Origin: UBA3478 sp965662045
Lineage (GTDB): Bacteria > Bacteroidota > Bacteroidia > Flavobacteriales > Flavobacteriaceae
Length of the DNA: 64,000 bases
Direction: 5' to 3'
NCBI GenBank assembly: GCA_965662045.1
Contig: CBFIGE010000002.1
Location: 1 to 64,000, forward strand
This document shows positions 34,784 to 44,376 of this stretch, piece by piece. The translations under genes and the position numbers were made by a program. Below the pieces are notes generated by a model, which was not told the DNA's origin, did not search any database, and saw only the letters and a list, made by a program, of their open reading frames with translations. Positions within the stretch are counted from its first letter, which is position 1; every line of letters begins with the position of its first letter.

Positions 34784-37627
34784 TTAACTGTAGGATTCCA
34801 TAGGTGCACATGTACACATTAAATTACGATCTCCAAAGGCCTCATCCACTCTTCGTACACTTGGCCAAAATTTATTTTCTCTCACAAAATCCAATGGAAA
34901 TGCGGCTTTTTTTCGACTGTATTCATATGGCCAATCATCCGCGGTAATCATAGATAGGGTATGAGGAGCATTTTTCAATGCATTTGAAGTTTCTTCACTG
35001 TGGCACTCTAAAATTTCTTCTTTGATTGAAAGCATAGCATCACAGAATCGATCTAATTCTTTCAGGCTTTCACTTTCTGTCGGCTCAATCATCATCGTGC
35101 CTGCTACAGGGAATGAAACAGTTGGTGCGTGAAAGCCATAGTCCATTAATCGCTTGGCTATGTCAGTAACTTCTATACCATAAGCCTTGAATGGTCTGCA
35201 ATCAATAATCATTTCGTGTGCTGCACGTCCCTGTTCTCCTACATATAAAATAGGGTAGTCGTTTTCTAATTTGCTTTTGATGTAATTCGCATTGAGTATT
35301 GCGTATTCGGTAGACTTTGTCAAACCTTTAGGGCCTAACAATCGAATATAAGCATACGAAATAAGACAGGCCAGAGCACTTCCGAATGGTGCAGCTGAGA
35401 TTGCGGTTATACCTTTTTCACCTCCGGTTTGAATCAGTGGATTGGTCGGTAAAAAGTCGGCGAGTTGAGCAGCGACGCAAATTGGTCCGACTCCCGGACC
35501 TCCTCCTCCGTGTGGAATTGCAAATGTTTTATGTAGATTTAAATGACAAACATCAGCTCCAATAAGTGCAGGGTTTGTGAGTCCAACTTGAGCATTCATA
35601 TTGGCGCCATCCATATAGACTTGACCGCCATTTTGATGAATGACATCAGTGATTTCTTTGATGGAAGATTCAAAAACTCCATGCGTTGAAGGATAGGTAA
35701 CCATAAGTGCTGCTAAATTCTCCGAATGCGCAACAGCTTTTTCCTTGAGGTCTTCTAAATCGATATTACCTCTCTCGTCCGTTTTGACTACCACTACCTT
35801 CATTCCTGCCATTACTGCTGATGCTGGATTAGTGCCATGTGCTGAAGAGGGTATCAAACAAATGGTTCGATGCTCGTCAACATTGGCCTTGTGATAAGCT
35901 CTAATGGTCATTAAGCCTGCGTATTCCCCTTGAGCACCAGAATTTGGTTGTAGCGAGGTAGCTGCAAACCCGGTAATCTCTGTTAGATAATCTTCTAGGG
36001 ATTTTAGAACTTCAGTGTATCCAGAAACCTGATTTTGTGGGGCGAATGGGTGAATGTTTCCCCAATTACTCCAACTCAGTGGCAGCATTTGTGTAGCAGC
36101 ATTTAGTTTCATCGTACAACTCCCCAATGCAATCATAGATTGATTCAAGGCCAAGTCTTTGCGTTCCAATTTTTTAATATAGCGCATCAATTCTGTTTCA
36201 GAATGATAGCTATTGAAAACCTCGTGATCGAGATAAGTACTCTCTCGCTCTGCTTGGATGTTCTCATTGTGAAATAATTTGGCAACGCTATTTGATGCCA
36301 CTTCTATAGATTCACCGCTGATAATTTCTACAAGGCTTGAAATGTCTGTTTCTGAAGTGGTTTCATTAATGGAAACTGAGAAATGGTTTTCATCAATGAA
36401 ATTGAAATTTGATTGACTTTGTAGGGCTCTTGACTTTATTTCGTTCAGTGTATCGCTTTTAAATAAAAGGGTGTCAAAGTAGGTATTGTTAAGTTGTTCA
36501 ATACCTCTATTTTGAAGAAGGTCTGAAAGAAGTTTAGTTTTGAGATGCACAGCTCTTGCAATATTCTTCAATCCGATTGGACCGTGAAATACAGCATACA
36601 TTCCTGCCATAACAGCAAGCAAGACTTGAGCTGTACAAATATTTGAGGTGGCCTTATCTCTTTTAATGTGTTGTTCTCTTGTTTGCAATGCCATTCGCAA
36701 AGCCTGATTTCCGTCAGTGTCAATAGTTTGTCCAATGATTCTGCCTGGGACACTTCTTTTGTAGGCTTCTTTTGTGGCAAAAAAAGCAGCGTGAGGTCCG
36801 CCGTAACCCATTGGAATTCCAAATCGCTGTGTAGTACCTACAACTACATCTACTCCATATGTTCCAGGTGCTTCAAACCACAATAGACTCAAAATGTCTG
36901 CAGCTACAACTAATTTGATATCGTGAGTTTTGCAGTTAGATGCAATAGTTTTAAGGTCGGGCAATTGCCCGTGTTTTCCTGGATATTGAACAAAAGCACC
37001 GTAATAAGTGTGGTCTAGTTGGTGCTCTTCAAACTTGCCAATTACCAACTCTATATGAAGTGGTGTGGATCTTGTTTGAAGAACGCTAAGTGTTTGCGGT
37101 AGACAATTTTCATCTACAAAGAACTTTAAAACACCTTCTTTTTTTTGCGCTCTGCTTCTCAAATCAAAAAGCATTGTCATTGCCTCAGCCGCTGCTGTAC
37201 TTTCGTCAAGTAAGGAAGCATTAGCAATTTCCATTTTAGTCAAATCACATACTACAGTTTGAAAGTTGAGTAGGGCCTCTAATCTTCCTTGTGCAATTTC
37301 AGCTTGATAGGGAGTATAGGCTGTATACCAACTCGGGTTTTCAAGAATATTTCTCTTGATAACGCTTGGGGTAATACTCGAGTGATATCCTAAACCAATA
37401 TAACTGTTAAAGTTTTTGTTTTTGTGTGACAAGGCTTCTAGATGATTTAAAACCTCATATTCTGAGATAGCCTTGGGCAGTCTCATTTCTTCGCGATTTC
37501 TAATATCTTCTGGTATGGTTTGATCCATGAGTTCTTGGAGATTAGAAACTCCAATTTGTTCCAACATCTCAGCCTCTTCATTGGCATTTATACCGATGTG
37601 ACGATTTGAGAATTGATCCGTATACAT
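34784..37627 (-). CDS. gcvP: Glycine dehydrogenase (decarboxylating), GcvP
   Basis: A 947-residue protein from ATG 37627 (MYTDQFSNRHIG); an in-frame start 24 nt upstream adds residues not typical of the family. It is the P-protein of the glycine cleavage system, a fused alpha-beta form. The PLP lysine is K700 in HLNLHKTFAIPHGGGG. Glycine-rich motifs such as GYGGPHAAFFA and NSGAQGEYAG match the two homologous halves. It decarboxylates glycine and loads the aminomethyl group on GcvH. It is monocistronic here, with no gcvT or gcvH beside it. Confidence 0.96.
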   Translation of the reverse strand: MYTDQFSNRHIGINANEEAEMLEQIGVSNLQELMDQTIPEDIRNREEMRLPKAISEYEVLNHLEALSHKNKNFNSYIGLGYHSSITPSVIKRNILENPSWYTAYTPYQAEIAQGRLEALLNFQTVVCDLTKMEIANASLLDESTAAAEAMTMLFDLRSRAQKKEGVLKFFVDENCLPQTLSVLQTRSTPLHIELVIGKFEEHQLDHTYYGAFVQYPGKHGQLPDLKTIASNCKTHDIKLVVAADILSLLWFEAPGTYGVDVVVGTTQRFGIPMGYGGPHAAFFATKEAYKRSVPGRIIGQTIDTDGNQALRMALQTREQHIKRDKATSNICTAQVLLAVMAGMYAVFHGPIGLKNIARAVHLKTKLLSDLLQNRGIEQLNNTYFDTLLFKSDTLNEIKSRALQSQSNFNFIDENHFSVSINETTSETDISSLVEIISGESIEVASNSVAKLFHNENIQAERESTYLDHEVFNSYHSETELMRYIKKLERKDLALNQSMIALGSCTMKLNAATQMLPLSWSNWGNIHPFAPQNQVSGYTEVLKSLEDYLTEITGFAATSLQPNSGAQGEYAGLMTIRAYHKANVDEHRTICLIPSSAHGTNPASAVMAGMKVVVVKTDERGNIDLEDLKEKAVAHSENLAALMVTYPSTHGVFESSIKEITDVIHQNGGQVYMDGANMNAQVGLTNPALIGADVCHLNLHKTFAIPHGGGGPGVGPICVAAQLADFLPTNPLIQTGGEKGITAISAAPFGSALACLISYAYIRLLGPKGLTKSTEYAILNANYIKSKLENDYPILYVGEQGRAAHEMIIDCRPFKAYGIEVTDIAKRLMDYGFHAPTVSFPVAGTMMIEPTESESLKELDRFCDAMLSIKEEILECHSEETSNALKNAPHTLSMITADDWPYEYSRKKAAFPLDFVRENKFWPSVRRVDEAFGDRNLMCTCAPMESYS

Positions 37628-37725
37628 AACATTTTTTTTTAAAGTGTACAAAATTATCGATTTCCACGTTTATTTTATGTATCGTCCTAGCAGATGGTGC
37701 TAATTTTATTAACGAAACAATTCCA

Positions 37726-38577
37726 TTGAGCGACAAAGTCTATAGAGATTTTTTAAAGTACTATGTAGATTCTAGTGTGCATGTGGCCTTAGCACTATGC
37801 TGTTTGTATATGCTGAGTACACACTTAATGAATCTATTGATGGATTTTAAGTGGATAACTTTTCTCTTTTTTTCCTCGGTTTCCTATTACAATATTGTAA
37901 AGTTTGGTGGTTTGTTGTTGAAGACCAAAAACAAACCAACATCTTTTTTAGTTTTTGTAAGAATTCTTACGAAAATTTCACTTTTCGTTTCTCTTGTGCT
38001 TTTTTGCTTTTTTAATTTCGAATTGCAAATTTTTATTAGTGCTAATGGATTACTATCTATGGCCTACGCGCTTCCAGTGCTCTCCTCTAAACCACAACTT
38101 CGAAACCATGGCTTTTTAAAGGTGTTCATTGTCGCATTTATTTGGACTTCTTTTACTTTTTTAGCCCCTATTTTAATTGAAAATGGATTGGAATTTATTC
38201 ATATGAACAACGCTTATCGAGATTGGATTTTATTGTATTCACAGCGTTTTATCTTAGTAGTCATTTTAATGATTCCATTTGAGTTAAGAGATATACGTCA
38301 AGATCAGCTTTACTCAAGAACGATTCCTCAATATTTTGGTATTACCAACACGAAATGGCTAGGAGCTTTATTAGCTATGCTCTGGCTGATATTAACCTTT
38401 GTGCGTGAGCGCTATGTTTTTGTTGAGGTGGGTAGTAGATTTATAATATGGTTGATTTTACTTTTTATTATTGGCTTAAGCTCTACCAATCAGCGTCCCT
38501 ATTTCGCCTCATTTTGGGTTGAGGCTATACCCATGCTTTTTTGGATGATACTTATTAGCGGTATTCTATTACTTTAA
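37726..38577 (+). CDS. UbiA-like polytopic membrane protein
   Basis: A 283-residue protein read from TTG 37726, with about eight hydrophobic segments. The segment ELRDIRQDQLYSRTIPQYFG resembles the second Asp-rich motif of UbiA prenyltransferases (D-x3-D followed by the T-I-P and F-G signature). The first motif (NDxxDxxxD) is not recognisable at the expected place, where YYNIVKFGG stands. It may be a divergent UbiA relative or an inactive one. The stop overlaps the stop of the convergent peptidase gene by 4 nt. Confidence 0.65.
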   Translation: MSDKVYRDFLKYYVDSSVHVALALCCLYMLSTHLMNLLMDFKWITFLFFSSVSYYNIVKFGGLLLKTKNKPTSFLVFVRILTKISLFVSLVLFCFFNFELQIFISANGLLSMAYALPVLSSKPQLRNHGFLKVFIVAFIWTSFTFLAPILIENGLEFIHMNNAYRDWILLYSQRFILVVILMIPFELRDIRQDQLYSRTIPQYFGITNTKWLGALLAMLWLILTFVRERYVFVEVGSRFIIWLILLFIIGLSSTNQRPYFASFWVEAIPMLFWMILISGILLL

Positions 38578-40574
38578 ACCAAGCCCGCTCTTTTAAGCAA
38601 AGCCTCTACTTTTGGTTTTCTTCCCCTAAAATCCGTATACAATTTCATGGGGTCATCTGTTCCTCCTTTAGACAAAATGGAATCTTTCAATTTTGAAGCA
38701 ATTTTGAAGTTAAAAATGCCTTTTTCTTGGAAGTATTCAAAGGCATCAGCATCGAGTACTTCAGCCCATTTATAACTGTAATAACCGGCGGCGTAACCTC
38801 CTTGAAAAATATGTGAAAACGCAGTGCTCATGCATGTTTGATCACAAGCTTCTAACAGCTCAAAAGCTTGCATCTTTTCTGTCTCAAACTCTTTAATGCT
38901 TTTTTCTGAATCAAAAGAAGTAGTATGCCATGCCATGTCTAGTGATGCAAAACTCAACTGTCTTAGCGTAGCCATTCCTTCTTGAAAATTTGCTGCCTGT
39001 TTGAGTTTAACAATGTCTTCAATAGGTATGACTTTATCTGTCTCGTAATGCTTGGCAAAAAGATTTAAGGCCTCTTCTTGATAACACCAATTTTCAAAAA
39101 GTTGACTTGGTAATTCTACGAAATCCCAAGATACTGAGGTTCCTGAAAGACTGCTGTATGCAGTGTTTGCTAGGATACCGTGCAGTGCATGGCCAAACTC
39201 GTGAAAAAGAGTGAGCACTTCCTCAAATTGTAAAAGTGCTGGTTCTGCTTCTGTCGCTTTACTGAAATTACACACAATAGAAATGTGTGGGCGATGGTTT
39301 TGCGCTTCTGCAATAAATTGAGATTTATATGAAGTCATCCACGCACCATTTCGTTTCGATGCCCTTGGATGAAAATCGGTATACAAATAAGCTAAAGGTT
39401 GCTTTTTGTCATCTAGAACTTCGAAAATACGAACTTCGGGATGATAGACTTCCGCTTTACTTAAAGGTCTAAATTCCAATTGAAAAAGTCGATTACAGAT
39501 GTCAAAGACACCGTCTAGTACTCTATCTAAACTAAAATACACTCTAAGTTTTTCTCTGTCAATGTCAAATTTCTCAGCCTTGAGCTGTTCACTGAAATAA
39601 GCCACATCCCATTTCTTTAGATTTTTAACACCCTCTTTTGTAGCTGCAAATTCTTTTAGCTCTTTGAGTTCTTTCTGTGCTGCGGGTAAAGCTTTTTCAT
39701 AGAGTTCTTCGATAAAATCAAAGACTATTTTAGGTGTGTTAGCCATGCGTTCATCCAATATGAAATCAGCATAGGTGTCAAACCCTAGTATTTTAGCCCT
39801 TTGACTTCTTAGTGCGACTATTTCTTTTACCGTCTTTTCATTGTTAAATTCATTTTTTTGAAATCCTTTTTGACCGAAAGCAATGAAGAGCTCTTTTCGT
39901 AGACTTCGATCTTTACAGTACCTCATAAAGGGTAAATAACTAGGATAGTCTAGTGTAAAAACATGACCGTCTTTTTGCCGTTGTTCGGCGGTGATTCGTG
40001 CGGTATCTACTGCGCTTTTTGGTAAGCCCTTAAGTTTTGATTCATCTTGTATGTGAAGTTCATAGGCATTTGAATCTGCTAAAACGTTTGATCCGAATTT
40101 AACAGAAAGCATAGAGAGTTTTTCATCTACTTTACGCAATTTTTCTTTTTCCTCACTTTCTAATAATGCGCCATTATTTTTGAACCTTTTAAAGGTTTTT
40201 TGAAGTAGCATTTGAGCCTCTCCTTTTACGTCTGCAGAATGATATACAGTTTGAATTCTTTGAAATAGCTCTAGATCTAGTATAATGTCATTACTGAAAT
40301 TACTGAGTTTTGGTGCTATTTCTTGTGCGGCTTCTTGCCATTTTTCACTGGTATTTGCTGAGTTTAGGTTGAAGAAAGCGCTACTAAATTGAGCTAAATG
40401 TTGGCCACTTCGATCTAATGCGGCAATAGTATTTTCGAAAGTAGGTGCTTCAGGATTATCTTTAATGGCCTTAATTTCTTTTTTATTAATGGCAATTCCT
40501 GATTCTATTTCTTTGAGGTAATCTTCAAGTTGATACGCGCTAAAAGCAAATGGAGTGCCTAAAATAGATTTCAT
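38574..40574 (-). CDS. M3 family metallopeptidase (Dcp/oligopeptidase A type)
   Basis: A 666-residue protein of normal length for Dcp/OpdA. The zinc motif is H458-E459-F-G-H462 with a downstream glutamate in SVSWDFVELPSQ. The N-terminal region is the helical cap (FENTIAALDRSGQHLAQFSS). No signal peptide, so cytoplasmic. It cleaves small peptides, releasing dipeptides if Dcp-like. The purE gene ends 9 nt upstream of its start, so it may belong to the purK-purE operon. Confidence 0.9.
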   Translation of the reverse strand: MKSILGTPFAFSAYQLEDYLKEIESGIAINKKEIKAIKDNPEAPTFENTIAALDRSGQHLAQFSSAFFNLNSANTSEKWQEAAQEIAPKLSNFSNDIILDLELFQRIQTVYHSADVKGEAQMLLQKTFKRFKNNGALLESEEKEKLRKVDEKLSMLSVKFGSNVLADSNAYELHIQDESKLKGLPKSAVDTARITAEQRQKDGHVFTLDYPSYLPFMRYCKDRSLRKELFIAFGQKGFQKNEFNNEKTVKEIVALRSQRAKILGFDTYADFILDERMANTPKIVFDFIEELYEKALPAAQKELKELKEFAATKEGVKNLKKWDVAYFSEQLKAEKFDIDREKLRVYFSLDRVLDGVFDICNRLFQLEFRPLSKAEVYHPEVRIFEVLDDKKQPLAYLYTDFHPRASKRNGAWMTSYKSQFIAEAQNHRPHISIVCNFSKATEAEPALLQFEEVLTLFHEFGHALHGILANTAYSSLSGTSVSWDFVELPSQLFENWCYQEEALNLFAKHYETDKVIPIEDIVKLKQAANFQEGMATLRQLSFASLDMAWHTTSFDSEKSIKEFETEKMQAFELLEACDQTCMSTAFSHIFQGGYAAGYYSYKWAEVLDADAFEYFQEKGIFNFKIASKLKDSILSKGGTDDPMKLYTDFRGRKPKVEALLKRAGLV

Positions 40575-40583
40575 TTAGTGTGA

Positions 40584-41069
40584 TTAAGATTTCAAAGAGG
40601 CGGCCCCTTGTTCTACTTTTTGTTTGAGTTCTTCTTTGTAGCTAATTATTTTGTTCAAAATATTCTCATTTGAAGCTCCAAGTATTTGTGCCGCTAAAAT
40701 ACCTGCGTTTTTAGCGCCATCTAAAGCTACAGTTGCTACGGGAACACCTGCCGGCATTTGGAGAATAGATAGTACAGAATCCCATCCGTCAATTGAATTT
40801 CTGCTTTTTACTGGAACACCTATAACAGGTAATGGACTTAATGATGCCACCATTCCTGGAAGGTGCGCAGCGCCTCCAGCTCCGGCAATGATGACACCAA
40901 CATTATTGAGATGCGCATTTCTAGAGAATTCAAATAGCTTTTCTGGTGTGCGGTGTGCAGAAACAATATCAACTTCTGTTTCTACGCCCAACTCTTTTAA
41001 AACTCCGATGGCCTCATTCATGACTGTTAAATCACTTGTGCTTCCCATCACAATGGCTACTTTTTTCAT
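40584..41069 (-). CDS. purE: N5-carboxyaminoimidazole ribonucleotide mutase (PurE)
   Basis: A 161-residue class I PurE. The motif GSTSDLTVMNEA at the N-terminus, SAHRTPEKL and GAGGAAHLPGMVA (active-site region) are all present. It moves the carboxyl group of N5-CAIR to give CAIR in purine synthesis. Its ATG overlaps the purK stop by 4 nt, giving translational coupling with the preceding enzyme of the pathway. Confidence 0.96.
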   Translation of the reverse strand: MKKVAIVMGSTSDLTVMNEAIGVLKELGVETEVDIVSAHRTPEKLFEFSRNAHLNNVGVIIAGAGGAAHLPGMVASLSPLPVIGVPVKSRNSIDGWDSVLSILQMPAGVPVATVALDGAKNAGILAAQILGASNENILNKIISYKEELKQKVEQGAASLKS

Positions 41070-42208
41070 GCGCTTATTACTTTTATCATTGATTTTATTT
41101 GCTTTGCCTTTTGATAGGCTTTTTCCAGATTAGCATCTGCGATTGTCATATGCCCCATTTTTCTAAAAGGTCTTGTTTCTGCTTTACCATAAATATGAGC
41201 ATAAACTCCTTCAATAGATAGAGCCTCTTTCAAACCTTGGTAGACCACTGGTCCTGTGTGATTGGCTTCACCTATGAGATTGATCATTATACCACAACAT
41301 TTGGATGCACTTGAACCTAAAGGTAGATCTAAGATGGCTCTAATATGCTGTTCAAATTGGTCGGTATAATTTGATTCTATGGTTTGATGTCCACTGTTGT
41401 GAGGTCTTGGAGCTACTTCATTGACAAGAATATCTCCTGATTTGGTCAAAAACATCTCAACAGCAAGTAAACCAACAATATCCATTTTTTCAGCAACCTC
41501 TAATGCTAATTGTTCTGCTTTTTTATGAATTGATTTATCCAGTGGAGCAGGGGAAACAACATACTCGACAAGGTTCGCAGTGGGATGAAAATCCATAGCA
41601 ACTAAAGGATAGGTTTTGACCTCTCCTTGACTATTTCTTGCCACAATTACTGCAATTTCTTTTTCGAAATCAATTAATTGTTCTGCCAAGCAAGGTCCAT
41701 CAGGAATTTGTGCAATATCTTGCTCACTTTTGACCACTTGTACTCCTTTGCCGTCGTATCCAAATTCAGCGGATTTCCAAACGAATGGTAGTGAAGGTGT
41801 GTTTTTAATAAGCTCGTCTTTATCTTTAAATTGTTGAAAGGGAGCTGTGGGCAATTGATGTTGCTCATAAAACGTTTTTTGACGCACCTTATTTCGAATA
41901 ACGTTCAAGCTTTTGGGCTTCGGATAAACCTTGACTCCTTCTCGCTCTAACTGTTCTAGGGCGGCCACATTTACGTTTTCGATTTCGATAGTTAATACAT
42001 CTACTTTTTTTCCAAATTCATATACAGTGTCATAATCTAAAAGATCTCCTTGAAAAAAAGTATTACAGCTTAATCGGGCTGGAGCACTTTCAGAGGGGTC
42101 TAAAATTAGTGTATGGATATCCATTTTTCTTGTGTGAACCGTCATCATTTTTCCGAGCTGTCCTCCACCTAAAATACCGAGCTTGAAACTTGAACTTGAA
42201 TACTGCAT
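41066..42208 (-). CDS. purK: N5-carboxyaminoimidazole ribonucleotide synthase (PurK)
   Basis: A 380-residue ATP-grasp protein. The N-terminus LGILGGGQLGKMM, the segment FVWKSAEFGYDGKGVQVV, and NEVAPRPHNSGHQTIE are PurK signatures. It carboxylates AIR with bicarbonate and ATP to N5-CAIR, the substrate of PurE encoded next. It is the first gene of purK-purE, divergent from the hpt operon. Confidence 0.96.
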   Translation of the reverse strand: MQYSSSSFKLGILGGGQLGKMMTVHTRKMDIHTLILDPSESAPARLSCNTFFQGDLLDYDTVYEFGKKVDVLTIEIENVNVAALEQLEREGVKVYPKPKSLNVIRNKVRQKTFYEQHQLPTAPFQQFKDKDELIKNTPSLPFVWKSAEFGYDGKGVQVVKSEQDIAQIPDGPCLAEQLIDFEKEIAVIVARNSQGEVKTYPLVAMDFHPTANLVEYVVSPAPLDKSIHKKAEQLALEVAEKMDIVGLLAVEMFLTKSGDILVNEVAPRPHNSGHQTIESNYTDQFEQHIRAILDLPLGSSASKCCGIMINLIGEANHTGPVVYQGLKEALSIEGVYAHIYGKAETRPFRKMGHMTIADANLEKAYQKAKQIKSMIKVISA

Positions 42209-42275
42209 ATTTCATTAATTAAGGCAAAAATACGGCAAATCTAAAATTGTAATTTTGTTTAACTAATTTCGCTTG

Positions 42276-42809
42276 ATGGTTATCGATGATATTCAATTTA
42301 AAAAGTTGCTTTCAGCTGAGGAGGTTCAGCAAATCGTTCAACGGATGGCAGCTGAGGTATATAAAGATTTTAAGGACAAGAGCCCTTTGTTTGTCGGTGT
42401 TTTAAACGGTGCATTTCGGCTGACCAGTGACTTTATCTCTTATTACGAAGGCGATTGTAAGGTCTCGTTTGTAAAATTAGCGTCGTACTCAGGCTTAACT
42501 TCTACTCAACTTGTAAAGACGCTTCTAGAAGTTGTTGAAGACATTGAAGGACACGACATTGTTATTTTAGAGGATATTATCGATAGTGGACGAACCTTGA
42601 AAACCTTAGTAGACATGTTTAGTAATGCCAAAGTCAACTCTTTTAGAATAGCCTCGTTACTCTATAAAAAAGACACGTATCAAGGAGAGTATGCCATAGA
42701 CTACATCGGTCGAGAAATACCAAGTGAATTTGTGGTAGGTTATGGACTCGATTACAACGAAGAAGGAAGAAATTTGAACGATATTTATATAATTGACAAA
42801 GACGAATGA
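42276..42809 (+). CDS. hpt: Hypoxanthine phosphoribosyltransferase
   Basis: A 177-residue protein from ATG 42276; a TTG directly upstream is also in frame. The PRPP-binding loop VILEDIIDSGRTLKTL is intact and the substrate hood region includes FVGVLNGAFRL. It salvages hypoxanthine and guanine to nucleotides. The adk gene overlaps its stop by 4 nt. A TAATTTTG box at 42250-42257 is a reasonable -7 element. Confidence 0.93.
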   Translation: MVIDDIQFKKLLSAEEVQQIVQRMAAEVYKDFKDKSPLFVGVLNGAFRLTSDFISYYEGDCKVSFVKLASYSGLTSTQLVKTLLEVVEDIEGHDIVILEDIIDSGRTLKTLVDMFSNAKVNSFRIASLLYKKDTYQGEYAIDYIGREIPSEFVVGYGLDYNEEGRNLNDIYIIDKDE

Positions 42810-43378
42810 AAAACATTGTTTTATTTGGAAAACCTGGAGCAGGAAAAGGAACTCAAGCAGCTTTATTAAAAGAAAAACTTAAGTGGGTACACATTTCTAC
42901 TGGAGATGTATTTAGATATAACATCAAAAATCAAACGGAATTAGGACAACTTGCCAAATCTTATATCGATGATGGCGCACTCGTTCCTGATGAAGTGACT
43001 ATTAAGATGCTCTCTGACGAGGTCGAAAAAAACCCTGAGGCTAATGGATTTATTTTTGATGGTTTTCCCAGAACTACAGCCCAAGCTGAAGCTCTTGACA
43101 ATTTGATGCAAGACAAGAATATGAAAATTAATGCAACTATTTCCTTAGAAGCTGAAGATGAAATATTAATTCAGCGTTTGATTCAAAGAGGAAAAGAAAG
43201 TGGTCGTTCTGACGATATCGATGAATCGAAAATAAGAAATCGTTTTGATGAGTACAATCAAAAAACAGCTCCCCTTATTGATTACTATCAAAAACAGAAC
43301 AAATATGTTGCTGTAAACGGCATTGGTAGCATTGATGATATTGCCTTTAAATTGGAGCAAATTGTCGCTGATTTATGA
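42806..43378 (+). CDS. adk: Adenylate kinase
   Basis: A 190-residue short-lid type. The P-loop GKPGAGKGT lies at residues 8-16, DGFPRT at 85-90, and the lid arginines occur in RGKESGRSDD. It interconverts AMP and ATP to 2 ADP. The start overlaps hpt by 4 nt and the stop overlaps obgE by 4 nt. Thus hpt-adk-obgE is a tightly coupled purine/GTP-related operon. Confidence 0.96.
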   Translation: MKNIVLFGKPGAGKGTQAALLKEKLKWVHISTGDVFRYNIKNQTELGQLAKSYIDDGALVPDEVTIKMLSDEVEKNPEANGFIFDGFPRTTAQAEALDNLMQDKNMKINATISLEAEDEILIQRLIQRGKESGRSDDIDESKIRNRFDEYNQKTAPLIDYYQKQNKYVAVNGIGSIDDIAFKLEQIVADL

Positions 43379-44376
43379 CAGAAGGTAATTTTGTTGATTA
43401 CGTTAAGATTCATGTTTCTTCCGGAAATGGAGGTAAAGGTTCTTCACATTTGCACCGAGAGAAATACGTTGCCAAAGGGGGTCCTGATGGAGGTGACGGA
43501 GGACGAGGAGGCCATGTTATTATTAGAGCCAATTCTAATTTATGGACGCTGTTAAACTTTAAATTCAAACGTCATTTTAAGGCAGGCCACGGCGCACACG
43601 GAAGTAAAAATCGCTCAACCGGAGCTGATGGTGAAGATGTGTACATCGATGTTCCGCTTGGAACTGTACTAAAGAGCACGGAAGACGACTCTGTTATAAC
43701 TGAAATCACAGAGGAATCACAGGAATTAATTGTTGCCACAGGTGGTCTAGGTGGACGTGGAAATTGGCACTTTAAAAGTCCGACAAATCAAACACCGCGT
43801 TATGCACAGAGTGGATTAGAAGGAGAAGAAAAAAACATAACTCTAGAGCTAAAAGTTCTAGCTGATGTGGGACTTGTAGGCTTTCCTAATGCGGGTAAGT
43901 CGACGCTACTTTCAGTGATGACCTCGGCTAAACCAAAAATTGCAGATTACGAATTCACGACGCTTAAACCCAATTTGGGAATTGTGGAGTACAGAGATTT
44001 TCAAAGTTTTGTTATGGCAGATATTCCTGGCATTATTGAAGGAGCTGCAGAGGGAAAAGGATTAGGACATTATTTTTTGAGACATATTGAACGCAATGCT
44101 ACTTTATTGTTTCTAGTTTCAGCTGATAGTTCCGATCATCTCAAGGAGTACAGGATTTTATGTGATGAGCTTAAGAGATACAACCCTGAATTATTAGATA
44201 AGGAACGTTTTTTAGTCATTTCTAAGTCTGATATGCTCGATGAAGAATTAATGTCAGAACTAAAACACGAAATAGAATCTAATGCTCCTGAAGTACGGTT
44301 CATGTTCATTTCTTCAGTGGCTCAAAAGGGAATAATGGCTCTAAAAGACAAGCTGTGGAACTTGCTAAATGCTTAG
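43375..44376 (+). CDS. obgE: GTPase Obg (CgtA)
   Basis: A 333-residue protein. The glycine-rich Obg fold spans about residues 1-158 (GNGGKGSSHLHREK, GPDGGDGGRGGHVI), followed by the G domain with G1 GFPNAGKST (169-177), switch region EFTTLKPNLG and G3 DIPGIIEGA. There is no C-terminal extension, which is usual for Bacteroidota. It acts in ribosome 50S assembly and stress control. Its stop overlaps the stop of the convergent SDR by 4 nt. Confidence 0.96.
   Translation: MTEGNFVDYVKIHVSSGNGGKGSSHLHREKYVAKGGPDGGDGGRGGHVIIRANSNLWTLLNFKFKRHFKAGHGAHGSKNRSTGADGEDVYIDVPLGTVLKSTEDDSVITEITEESQELIVATGGLGGRGNWHFKSPTNQTPRYAQSGLEGEEKNITLELKVLADVGLVGFPNAGKSTLLSVMTSAKPKIADYEFTTLKPNLGIVEYRDFQSFVMADIPGIIEGAAEGKGLGHYFLRHIERNATLLFLVSADSSDHLKEYRILCDELKRYNPELLDKERFLVISKSDMLDEELMSELKHEIESNAPEVRFMFISSVAQKGIMALKDKLWNLLNA

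Noticed and set aside
34743..34791. Inverted repeat TACAGTTA/TAACTGTA overlapping the gcvP stop
   Set aside because: The arms are 32 nt apart and no T-run follows, so it is not a convincing terminator or operator.
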